Assembly: GCA_964429695.1 (NCBI GenBank)
Contig: CAYSCS010000112.1
Span: forward strand, 1 to 15,227
Length of the DNA stretch: 15,227 nucleotides
Reading direction: 5' to 3'
Source of the DNA: CAYSCS01 sp964429695
GTDB lineage: Bacteria; Acidobacteriota; Aminicenantia; Aminicenantales; Aminicenantaceae
This document shows positions 6,401-12,937 of this stretch, one piece after another. A program made the position numbers and the translations under genes. The notes under the pieces were generated by a model that had not been told where the DNA came from, searched no databases, and worked only from the letters and a program-made list of their open reading frames with translations. How positions within the stretch are numbered: position 1 is the stretch's first letter; each line of letters opens with the position of its first letter.

Positions 6401-7769
6401 CAGGATTGGTGCTCATGTGAAGCCAGGTGACATTCTTGTGGGGAAGGTAGCGCCGAAGGGAGAAACCCAGTTGTCTCCAGAAGAAAAGCTTCTCAAGGCA
6501 ATCTTTGGCGAGAAAGCTCTAGATGTTAAAGATGCTTCTTTATACTGCTCTCCTGGTATAGAAGGGACTGTGATTGATGTTAAGATCTTCTCCAGAAGAG
6601 GAGAAGAGAAAGGCATTCGAGCCAAGGCCATAGAAAAAGATGAGATTGCCAAGATGAAGAGGAACCTAGAAGATGAGATAAGCATTCTAGAGGCAGAGAG
6701 ATTGAGAAGAATTAGGAATGTTCTCAAGGGAGAGGTGATTGATAAAGACCTAAAAATTGAGAACTTAATACTAAAAAGAGGGACTGTTTTAGATGAGAAA
6801 ATTCTCAACAAATTAAAAGATGAGGATATTGACAAGTTAAAACTGAAAGATAATCCAGAGAGAGAAAGGAAAATAAAAGACATAGAAAAGAAAGTAAGGA
6901 GGCAGGTAGAAGCCCTAAGAGCCATCCATAAGGAAAAGGTAGAGGCTCTGAGAAAGGGAGATGAACTGGCTCCAGGAGTTAAGAAGACAATCAAGGTTCT
7001 CATTGCCATGAAGAGGAAACTTTCTGTGGGAGATAAAGTCTCGGGGCGCCACGGAAATAAAGGAATTATTGCCAAGATAGTCCCAGAAGAGGACATGCCC
7101 CGCTTGCCTGATGGAACTCCTGTAGAGATAGTTTTAAATCCCTTGGGTGTTCCCTCTCGAATGAATGTTGGTCAGATTCTTGAGACGCATCTTGGCTGGG
7201 CGGCTAAGAAGCTCAACCTCTGGGTTTCAACTCCTGTGTTTGATGGGATTTCTGAGAAAGAGATAAAGGAGCTCCTCAAAAAAGCTGGCCTGCCTGAATC
7301 TGGTAAGACTCCTCTTTATGATGGAATTACGGGGGAGCTTTTGGCCCAGGAAGTCACGGTAGGTTACATTTACATGATGAAACTATATCACCTTGTTGAC
7401 GATAAGATTCATGCTCGTTCAACTGGCCCCTATTCTCTCATCACTCAGCAACCTCTGGGTGGTAAGGCTCAATTTGGAGGACAGAGGTTCGGAGAGATGG
7501 AAGTTTGGGCCTTAGAGGCTTATGGAGCTGCTTACACCCTTCAAGAACTGCTGACAGTAAAATCAGACGATGTGGAAGGAAGAGCAAAGATATATGAGAG
7601 CATAGTCAAAGGAGACCTGGATTTTACCCCCGGGCTTCCAGAGTCAGTTAATGTCCTCATCAGAGAACTGCAGAGCCTTTGCTTGAATGTAGAGCTTGAG
7701 AAAGAGGAAAAGGAAGAGATTTTGCCTTGGGGGATAGATGTTCCCCAGATCTTGAAAGGAGAAGGATGA
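3486..7769 (+). CDS. rpoB: DNA-directed RNA polymerase subunit beta with an unusual cysteine-rich insert
   Basis: A 1427-residue beta subunit, longer than E. coli's (1342), forming one side of the polymerase active cleft. Visible in order: N-terminal ERIDFSKL; protrusion with FISYSVG at 74-80; an insert of about 60 residues with eight cysteines (84, 86, 99, 102, 118, 121, 132, 135); return to the family pattern at YSPQECLEKG and MTEKGTFIFNGIERVVVSQL; a beta-lobe insert containing GKTLAEDVIDPKTKKIILPA; the rifampicin region with FGSSQLSQFMDQINSLAEIT; catalytic-side GYNFEDA at 910-916; a charged, probably coiled-coil insert at about 1040-1156; RHGNKG at 1188-1193; and the C-terminal GGQRFGEMEVWALEAYGAA clamp segment. 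The ribosome binding site is weak (GAGAGA). The stop TGA overlaps the rpoC start region. Confidence 0.98.
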   Translation: MFENSSHIYRERIDFSKLKTSIPMPDLLSVQKASYAEFLQMELLPQERKEVGLQAAFNDLFPISDFKDTTRLEFISYSVGIWECKCGRLKGVENSRYRCENCGTLLPPDREVVEKEICPYCGAVEKITIPLCDHCGDKVSLKMKYSPQECLEKGYSYSVPLRIKVRLVSFEKDPATKVKRLKHIKEQEVYFGDIPLMTEKGTFIFNGIERVVVSQLQRSPGVFFRPGEAKGFYIAKIIPYRGAWVEFEYDAKNILYVRLDRKKKFLATIFLRALGFGSDEEIIRLFYRTYRIYPENGKFYLECNENLIGKTLAEDVIDPKTKKIILPAKKKISKEGYQLLKELKVEKVPIAKRDLNGAFSLVGVKGLIRINEEIGEKRLEELAARGEPFEVFFPNEEGVDNIISNTLRRDICKDTNQALAEIYKKLRPGEPHTLESAHNLFHNLFFNPHKYNFSRIGRLKMNIKLNLNTPLEEKTLSPLDFVEVIKYLLRLRHGEGSVDDIDHLGNRRVRSTGELVENAFRIGLARMERTIKEKMTVASDLASAMPQDLINSKPVIAALKEFFGSSQLSQFMDQINSLAEITHKRRLSALGPGGLSRERAGFEVRDIQASHYGRICPIETPEGPNIGLISSLSCYARVNEFGFIETPYKKVKNGRVVDYVKILHPGMSSFKIGEIVEKEIFEKEVENLKRKKMKHLPVSEPYCFYLTAWEEEKYNIAQANAPVDERGYFTTEIINARQGGNFKLIPKDKIDYIDVSPKQLVSLSAALIPFLEHDDANRALMGSNMQRQAVPLLRPEAPLVGTGMEHLVAKGSGDVIICRRSGVVEFVDSERILVRVSEDEEAKEYEVGTDLYLLTKFLRTNQNTCINHRPIVRKGDRVVKGQILADSSCTDKGELALGRNVLCAFMPWRGYNFEDAIIVSEKLIKEDVFTSVHIVEETIEARDTKLGSEEITRDIPNVPENLLRNLDENGIVRIGAHVKPGDILVGKVAPKGETQLSPEEKLLKAIFGEKALDVKDASLYCSPGIEGTVIDVKIFSRRGEEKGIRAKAIEKDEIAKMKRNLEDEISILEAERLRRIRNVLKGEVIDKDLKIENLILKRGTVLDEKILNKLKDEDIDKLKLKDNPERERKIKDIEKKVRRQVEALRAIHKEKVEALRKGDELAPGVKKTIKVLIAMKRKLSVGDKVSGRHGNKGIIAKIVPEEDMPRLPDGTPVEIVLNPLGVPSRMNVGQILETHLGWAAKKLNLWVSTPVFDGISEKEIKELLKKAGLPESGKTPLYDGITGELLAQEVTVGYIYMMKLYHLVDDKIHARSTGPYSLITQQPLGGKAQFGGQRFGEMEVWALEAYGAAYTLQELLTVKSDDVEGRAKIYESIVKGDLDFTPGLPESVNVLIRELQSLCLNVELEKEEKEEILPWGIDVPQILKGEG
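3726..3908 (+). other. Eight-cysteine (two putative zinc ribbons) insertion inside RpoB
   Basis: Codons 81-141 of rpoB break the usual protrusion sequence, which in other beta subunits runs directly from YxLGEP into a xxECxxRG motif. The insert has C84-x-C86-x12-C99-x2-C102, then C118-x2-C121-x10-C132-x2-C135. Both four-cysteine sets have spacing suited to binding one zinc ion each. The reading frame is intact on both sides and codon use matches the rest of the gene. Metal binding and function are inferred. Confidence 0.8.
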
Positions 7770-10700
7770 TGGATACAAGGCAATCAACGGGAGGTAAACC
7801 AAGGGTTGATTTCGATAGAGTGCGTATCAGCATTGCTTCTCCAGAGAAAATAAGAAGCTGGTCTTGGGGAGAGGTGACTAAACCTGAGACAATCAACTAC
7901 AGAACATTCAAGCCGGAAAAAGACGGACTCTTCTGCGCTAAAATATTTGGGCCAATTAATGATTATGAATGTCTCTGTGGAAAATATAAGCGAATGAAAT
8001 ATAGAGGAATAATATGCGAAAGATGCGGAGTTGAAGTCACGCGTTCAAAAGTGAGAAGAGAACGCATGGGCCACATTGAACTGGCTTCTCCTGTAGCTCA
8101 TATCTGGTTTTTTAAGGGCACTCCAAGCCGGATAGGACTTGTGCTTGACCTTTCCATAAAGGATTTAGAAAAGGTTCTTTATTTCGAATCCTATATAGTC
8201 ATAGACCCTGGCGAGACCCCTCTTAAGGAGAAACAACTCCTAAGCGAAGAAGAGCTAAAAGAGGCTCGCGAGAAATATGGAAATGAGTTTGAAGTCTCTA
8301 TAGGGGCAGAAGGAATAAAGAAGCTCCTGGAAAGAATAGATATCGCTAAAGAGGCATCTCGACTGAGAAGATTGATGAAAAAGGAAACATCCCAGCAGAG
8401 AAAGCTTAGGTATGCGAAGCGATTGAGGGTCTTTAAGGCACTCAAAAAGTCAGGAAATCGCCCAGAATGGATGATTCTTGAAGTGATTCCAGTAATCCCT
8501 CCTGATTTAAGACCTCTAGTGCGATTGGATGGAGGAAGATTTGCAACTTCGGACCTCAATGACTTATACAGGAGAGTGATAAACAGGAACAATCGTCTGA
8601 AAAAGCTGATCGAACTCAAGGCTCCTGAATTGATTATCCGCAATGAAAAGAGAATGCTTCAGGAAGCAGTGGATGCTCTCTTTGATAACGGCAAGAGAGG
8701 AAGAGTTCATCTTGGTGCCAACAGGAGGCCATTAAAGTCATTGAGTGAGGCGTTGAGGGGAAAGCAGGGTAGATTCCGTCAAAATCTCCTGGGAAAGAGA
8801 GTAGATTATTCTGGTCGCTCGGTGATTGTAGTTGGACCGGAGCTTAAGTTGAATCAGTGCGGTCTGCCCAAGAAGATGGCCCTAGAGTTGTTTAAACCCT
8901 TCATCTTTCATAAGCTCGAAAAAGAAGGGCTAGTACCGAGTGTCAAGGTAGCTAAGGAATGGCATGAACAGGAAAGGCCTGAGGTTTGGGATTATTTGGA
9001 GGAAGTAGTTCGTGAACATCCCATTCTTCTCAATCGCGCCCCAACCCTTCACCGTCTTGGGATTCAGGCCTTTGAACCAGTTCTCGTCGAGGGGAAGGCC
9101 ATCCAAATTCATCCGCTTGTGTGTGCCGCCTTCAATGCTGATTTTGACGGGGACCAGATGGCAGTGCACATTCCTCTTTCTGTGGAGGCTCAGGTAGAAG
9201 CACAGACGTTGATGCTTTCAACTCAAAATATCCTCTCTCCTGCCCATGGAAGACCCCTTGCCATCCCCAGCCAGGACATGGTCTTAGGATGTTATTATTT
9301 AACCTTAGAGAAGAAAGGGGCAAAAGGAGAAGGTCGCATTTTTGCTTCTCCAGAGGAAGCCCTTCTTGCTTATGAAAACAAGGAGATAGACCTCCATGCG
9401 AGAATTAAATTGAGGTTCAAGGGGCCATTCATGAACCTCTCCACCTATTATGATGATCAGGCTATCCTCACTTGTCCTGTCCAGGAACTCAACAAAGAGT
9501 TAATCGAGACCACACCAGGGAGAATTATTTTTAACAGCATTCTCCCTGAAGGGATTCCCTTCATCAATGGAATGTTGAAGAAAAAGGGCCTCGAGAGTCT
9601 TGTCTATTACACCAATCTCAAGGTTGGCCTTGAACCTACGATCAAAATGCTCGACTTGATGAAAGAGGTTGGTTTTACTTCGGCCACACTGGCGGGATTT
9701 TCGCTGGGAATAGATGATTTCGTCATTCCTGAGGAAAAGGATATTCTTGTTCAGAAGGCTCAAGAGGAGGTACAGGAAATAGAGAACCTTTATAAGGAAG
9801 GGACTATTTCTGCGGGTGAGAGGTTCAATAGAATTGTGGAGATTTGGGGTTCCGTTACAGATAAAGTCTCGAATGTAATGATAGAGAAGATGCGGAAGAT
9901 TAGCTTCGAAGGACCTCAGCTCAATCCTTTATTCGTCATGGCAGATTCTGGCTCAAGAGGGAACAAGCAACAAATTCGTCAGCTGGCAGGGATGAGGGGC
10001 TTGATGAGTAAGCCCTCAGGGGAAATAATTGAAACCCCCATCATTTCCAATCTCAGGGAAGGTCTTAATGTTCTTCAATATTTCATTTCCACTCATGGGG
10101 CTAGGAAAGGACTTGCAGATACAGCCTTGAAGACTGCAAATTCAGGATATCTCACCAGAAAACTGGTTGACGTTGCTCAAGAAGTAATCGTTGATGAACA
10201 CGATTGTGGAACGCTTAAAGGCATAAACGTTTCTGCCATAGTTGAAAACGGAGAATTGATTGAACCTTTTGTGGATAGGGTTGTAGGCAGGATCTCGCTA
10301 GAGAGAATTCTCCATCCTGACACAAACGAAGTCATAGTTGATATGAACGAAGAAATCACAGAAGAAATTGCCCAGAAGCTTGAGAGCCTGGGAATAGAGA
10401 GAGTTAAAATCAGGTCTGTGCTTACCTGTGAATCTAAGAGAGGAGTTTGTCAGCTGTGTTATGGAAGAGACCTTTCAAGCGGGAAATTAGTTGAACTAGG
10501 AGAGGCAGTAGGTATTATCGCTGCCCAATCCATAGGCGAACCTGGGACCCAGTTGACTATGAGAACCTTCCATATAGGCGGAATAGCGCTGAGAGGAGCC
10601 GAAAGGTCAAAGCTCGAAGCTAAGAATGATGGGGTTATTCGTTTTAACAACCTCAAGTATGTCATCGATAAGGAAGGCTCTTTAGTTGTCGTTAACAGAA

Positions 10701-11893
10701 ATGCCAATATAGCCATTCTCGACCGCAGGGGAAGAGAGATAGAACATTATCAAGTGCCATATGGGGCGAAAATATTGGTAAGGGATGGAGAGGAAGTTAA
10801 AGCAAGACAAGAATTTGCAGAGTGGGATCCTTTCAATACTTTTATTCTCACCGAGGATAAGGGTATCGTGCATTTTCAAGACGTAGTCCTCGGGGTAACC
10901 ATGGAAGAGATTCAGGACGAGTTCACAGGCCTAATCACCCAGGTGATTATCGACCCTAAAGATGAAAAGATGCAACCTCAGGTGATTATCAAGGATGAGA
11001 ATGATAAGGTTTTAAGGAAATATTTCCTTCCTTCAGGAGCAAATTTAGAAGTTAAAGACCAAGAAAAGGTCTATGCAGGAGATGTGCTGGCTAAGATTCC
11101 CCGAGAAGTAGCAAGGACTAAGGATATTACAGGTGGATTACCGAGGGCTGAGGAGCTATTTGAAGCGAGAAGGCCGAAACAACCGGCTGTGATCTCCGAG
11201 ATTGACGGGGTAGTGCAGTTTGGCGGACTTGTCAGAGGATTTAGGAAGCTTATCGTGAAGAATGAACGGGGCGGAGAAAAAGAATATTTTATTCCCAAGG
11301 GAGCCCATTTGAGCGTAGGAGAGGGAGAGAGGGTGAAAGCAGGCACTCCTCTCATGGATGGTCCTGTGAATCCTCATGATATTTTAAGGGTTTTGGGGGA
11401 GAAGGAACTTGCCGAGTATCTTTTGCGTGAAATTCAGGAAGTCTACAGACTCCAAGGTGTGACCATAAATGATAAGCATATAGAAATCATAATCAGACAG
11501 ATGCTACGTTGGGTAAAGGTTGAAGAAGTCGGCGATACTGAATTCCTGGTTGATGAGCAAGTAGACAAATTTGTTTTCCAGGAGGAGAACGAGAAGGTAA
11601 TCAAGAGGGGAGGGAAACCAGCAAAGGCAAGACCTTTGCTCCTGGGAATAACAAAGAGTGCCCTGAGCACAGATAGTTTCATCGCAGCTGCATCTTTTCA
11701 GGAGACGACGAGAGTTTTGACTGAGGCAAGTCTTTACGGGAAGGTAGACCATCTAAGGAGACTCAAGGAGAATATCATCATGGGGAGGCTTATCCCCGCA
11801 GGGACAGGCTACAGATATTACAGAAACATAAGATTGAAACCTGAAAGGGAGGAAGAAAAGATAAAAGGTCTGGATTTCCAAGTTCAGAGTTAG
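7769..11893 (+). CDS. rpoC: DNA-directed RNA polymerase subunit beta'
   Basis: A 1374-residue catalytic subunit. Seen in order: zinc-binding domain C68-x-C70-x12-C83-x2-C86; lid/rudder region and LLGKRVDYSGRSVIVVGPEL; the active-site NADFDGD at residues 456-462, whose three aspartates hold catalytic magnesium; bridge helix HGARKGLADTALKTANSGYL from residue 776; second zinc site C813, C887, C894, C897; trigger loop MRTFHIGG from residue 931, followed by a long insert of the E. coli SI3 type; and the conserved C terminus with ITGGLPRAEELFEARRPK and RVLTEASLYGKVDHL. Two adjacent ATGs (7766 and 7769) are possible. The second is chosen because AAGGAG at 7756-7761 is then 7 bases away; the first would give an ATGA overlap with rpoB and add one Met. 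An ATG at 7727 is too far inside rpoB. Confidence 0.97.
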   Translation: MDTRQSTGGKPRVDFDRVRISIASPEKIRSWSWGEVTKPETINYRTFKPEKDGLFCAKIFGPINDYECLCGKYKRMKYRGIICERCGVEVTRSKVRRERMGHIELASPVAHIWFFKGTPSRIGLVLDLSIKDLEKVLYFESYIVIDPGETPLKEKQLLSEEELKEAREKYGNEFEVSIGAEGIKKLLERIDIAKEASRLRRLMKKETSQQRKLRYAKRLRVFKALKKSGNRPEWMILEVIPVIPPDLRPLVRLDGGRFATSDLNDLYRRVINRNNRLKKLIELKAPELIIRNEKRMLQEAVDALFDNGKRGRVHLGANRRPLKSLSEALRGKQGRFRQNLLGKRVDYSGRSVIVVGPELKLNQCGLPKKMALELFKPFIFHKLEKEGLVPSVKVAKEWHEQERPEVWDYLEEVVREHPILLNRAPTLHRLGIQAFEPVLVEGKAIQIHPLVCAAFNADFDGDQMAVHIPLSVEAQVEAQTLMLSTQNILSPAHGRPLAIPSQDMVLGCYYLTLEKKGAKGEGRIFASPEEALLAYENKEIDLHARIKLRFKGPFMNLSTYYDDQAILTCPVQELNKELIETTPGRIIFNSILPEGIPFINGMLKKKGLESLVYYTNLKVGLEPTIKMLDLMKEVGFTSATLAGFSLGIDDFVIPEEKDILVQKAQEEVQEIENLYKEGTISAGERFNRIVEIWGSVTDKVSNVMIEKMRKISFEGPQLNPLFVMADSGSRGNKQQIRQLAGMRGLMSKPSGEIIETPIISNLREGLNVLQYFISTHGARKGLADTALKTANSGYLTRKLVDVAQEVIVDEHDCGTLKGINVSAIVENGELIEPFVDRVVGRISLERILHPDTNEVIVDMNEEITEEIAQKLESLGIERVKIRSVLTCESKRGVCQLCYGRDLSSGKLVELGEAVGIIAAQSIGEPGTQLTMRTFHIGGIALRGAERSKLEAKNDGVIRFNNLKYVIDKEGSLVVVNRNANIAILDRRGREIEHYQVPYGAKILVRDGEEVKARQEFAEWDPFNTFILTEDKGIVHFQDVVLGVTMEEIQDEFTGLITQVIIDPKDEKMQPQVIIKDENDKVLRKYFLPSGANLEVKDQEKVYAGDVLAKIPREVARTKDITGGLPRAEELFEARRPKQPAVISEIDGVVQFGGLVRGFRKLIVKNERGGEKEYFIPKGAHLSVGEGERVKAGTPLMDGPVNPHDILRVLGEKELAEYLLREIQEVYRLQGVTINDKHIEIIIRQMLRWVKVEEVGDTEFLVDEQVDKFVFQEENEKVIKRGGKPAKARPLLLGITKSALSTDSFIAAASFQETTRVLTEASLYGKVDHLRRLKENIIMGRLIPAGTGYRYYRNIRLKPEREEEKIKGLDFQVQS

Positions 11894-11909
11894 AAAAGCA
11901 GTCTAACTC
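11887..11909 (+). other. 8-bp hairpin spanning the rpoC stop codon
   Basis: GAGTTAGA (11887-11894) and TCTAACTC (11902-11909) are perfect inverted repeats around a 7-base loop; the rpoC stop TAG lies within the left arm. There is no downstream T run, so this is not a standard intrinsic terminator. It could protect the 3' end or slow polymerase just before the str promoter. Confidence 0.45.
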
Positions 11910-11920
11910 ATGTGGAATCC

Positions 11921-11949
11921 TTGACATAGAAAACTGTTTTTGCTATTAT
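11921..11949 (+). promoter_or_regulatory. Strong sigma70-type promoter of the str group (rpsL-rpsG-fusA-tuf)
   Basis: A perfect -35 box TTGACA (11921-11926) and a -10 box TATTAT (11944-11949) are 17 bases apart. TGC directly upstream of the -10 box provides the TGn extended -10 element. The expected transcription start is around 11955-11957, leaving a leader of about 63 bases before rpsL. It lies in one of the longest gaps of the window and is the best promoter seen. Confidence 0.85.
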
Positions 11950-11957
11950 CGACACAT

Positions 11958-11988
11958 TCGTTCCAGGTTATTTTTATCCTAAGAACGA
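11958..11988 (+). promoter_or_regulatory. Leader hairpin in the rpsL 5' untranslated region
   Basis: TCGTTC (11958-11963) pairs with GAACGA (11983-11988). Inside, AGG (11965-11967) can pair with CCT (11978-11980) around a T-rich loop. The element starts almost at the predicted transcription start and ends 16 bases before the ribosome binding site. It may stabilise the 5' end or act as a protein binding site; neither can be told from the sequence. Confidence 0.4.
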
Positions 11989-12018
11989 TAGATTCAAGAT
12001 GCGAGAGGAGTGCAAGTT

Positions 12019-12402
12019 TTGCCAACAATTAATCAGCTCATTAGAAAAGGCAGAGCGCCGAAGAAATACAAGAGCAAGTCGCCGGCGTTAGAGGGCTCGC
12101 CTCAGAAGAGAGGAGTATGCATCAGGGTCTTCACCACGACTCCCAAGAAGCCAAATTCAGCCTTGAGGAAAGTGGCGAGAATTAGATTGACAAATAATAT
12201 TGAAGTTACAGGATATATTCCTGGGATAGGACACAATTTGCAGGAACACTCGATAGTGCTCATTAGAGGAGGTCGTGTCAAAGATTTACCTGGAGTTCGT
12301 TACCATGTAATCCGAGGTACCTTAGATAGCGAAGGAGTCCAGAATAGAATGAAAGCCAGGTCAAAGTATGGGAGCAAGAGACCCAAAGAGAAGAGAGTCT
12401 AG
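12019..12402 (+). CDS. rpsL: 30S ribosomal protein S12
   Basis: A 127-residue basic protein of normal S12 length, located at the decoding centre, where it monitors codon-anticodon pairing and is the streptomycin-resistance locus. It starts PTINQLIRKGR after the initiator, has TTTPKKPNSALRK with the wild-type lysines of the streptomycin region, and GGRVKDLPGVRYH, containing the aspartate that is methylthiolated by RimO in many bacteria. The start is TTG at 12019, with GAGGAG at 12005-12010 leaving 8 bases. A GTG at 12010 would add three residues but would overlap that ribosome binding site and break the conserved MPTINQ beginning. First gene after the strong promoter. Confidence 0.96.
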   Translation: MPTINQLIRKGRAPKKYKSKSPALEGSPQKRGVCIRVFTTTPKKPNSALRKVARIRLTNNIEVTGYIPGIGHNLQEHSIVLIRGGRVKDLPGVRYHVIRGTLDSEGVQNRMKARSKYGSKRPKEKRV

Positions 12403-12419
12403 GAATATAGGTAAGAGAG

Positions 12420-12890
12420 ATGCCCCGCAGAGGAAGAGTCAAAAGAAGAAAGTTGAAACCGGATACGTTCTACAATAGCACCCTAATCCAGAGATTTATC
12501 AATACCGTAATGAGGAAGGGAAAGAAGACATTAGCCGAAAAAATTGTATACAGTGCAATGGAGAAGGTTAAGAAGCAGAGCAAAGAAGATCCTCTAAAGA
12601 TATTCGAAAAAGCAGTTGAGAATGTACGCCCGGTTCTTGAGACGAAGTCGAGAAGGGTTGGAGGTGCAACCTATCAGGTTCCAGTAGAGGTGCCACTAGA
12701 CCGTTCTTATTCCCTGGCAATCAGATGGTTAATCAGATATGCCAAGGAAAGAGGGGGAAAGAGCATGGTGGATAAGCTTTCGGCAGAAATTCTCGATGCT
12801 GTGAACAACCGGGGAGGGGCGATCAAGAAAAAAGAAGACACCCATAAAATGGCAGAAGCTAACAGAGCTTTTGCTCATTATAGGTGGTAG
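12420..12890 (+). CDS. rpsG: 30S ribosomal protein S7
   Basis: A 156-residue protein of standard S7 length. S7 nucleates assembly of the 30S head and lies near the E site. It begins MPRRGRVKRRKLKPDTFYNS and carries the family segments FINTVMRKGKKTLAEKIVY, VRPVLETKSRRVGGATYQVP and AIRWLIRYAKERGGKSM, ending ANRAFAHYRW. It follows rpsL by 17 bases. In E. coli S7 represses the str operon by binding a long rpsL-rpsG spacer; here the 17-base spacer is much shorter, so that mechanism is not evident. Identification is certain. Confidence 0.97.
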   Translation: MPRRGRVKRRKLKPDTFYNSTLIQRFINTVMRKGKKTLAEKIVYSAMEKVKKQSKEDPLKIFEKAVENVRPVLETKSRRVGGATYQVPVEVPLDRSYSLAIRWLIRYAKERGGKSMVDKLSAEILDAVNNRGGAIKKKEDTHKMAEANRAFAHYRW

Positions 12891-12900
12891 TTTTTATAAT
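12871..12900 (+). promoter_or_regulatory. Possible internal promoter before fusA
   Basis: A perfect TATAAT at 12895-12900 is preceded 18 bases upstream by TTGCTC (12871-12876), a weak -35 box inside the rpsG 3' end. If used, transcription would start near 12907, about 30 bases before the fusA start. AT-rich chance matches are possible. Confidence 0.35.
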
Positions 12901-12937
12901 AAATTGAGCTTAACTCTTATTAAGATGGAGAGAAGAG

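Noticed and set aside
6413..7096. Long open frame on the - strand opposite rpoB (about 227 codons)
   Set aside because: It lies opposite a charged, Lys/Glu-rich part of rpoB and is Ser/Leu/Phe-rich with low complexity, as expected for the reverse complement of such codons. It has no family resemblance.
7727..7768. Longer rpoC start at ATG 7727
   Set aside because: It would add 14 non-conserved residues and overlap rpoB by over 40 bases; the ATGs at 7766/7769 have the good ribosome binding site.
11887..11920. Intrinsic terminator after rpoC
   Set aside because: The hairpin is present but has no following T run, so it is reported only as a hairpin.
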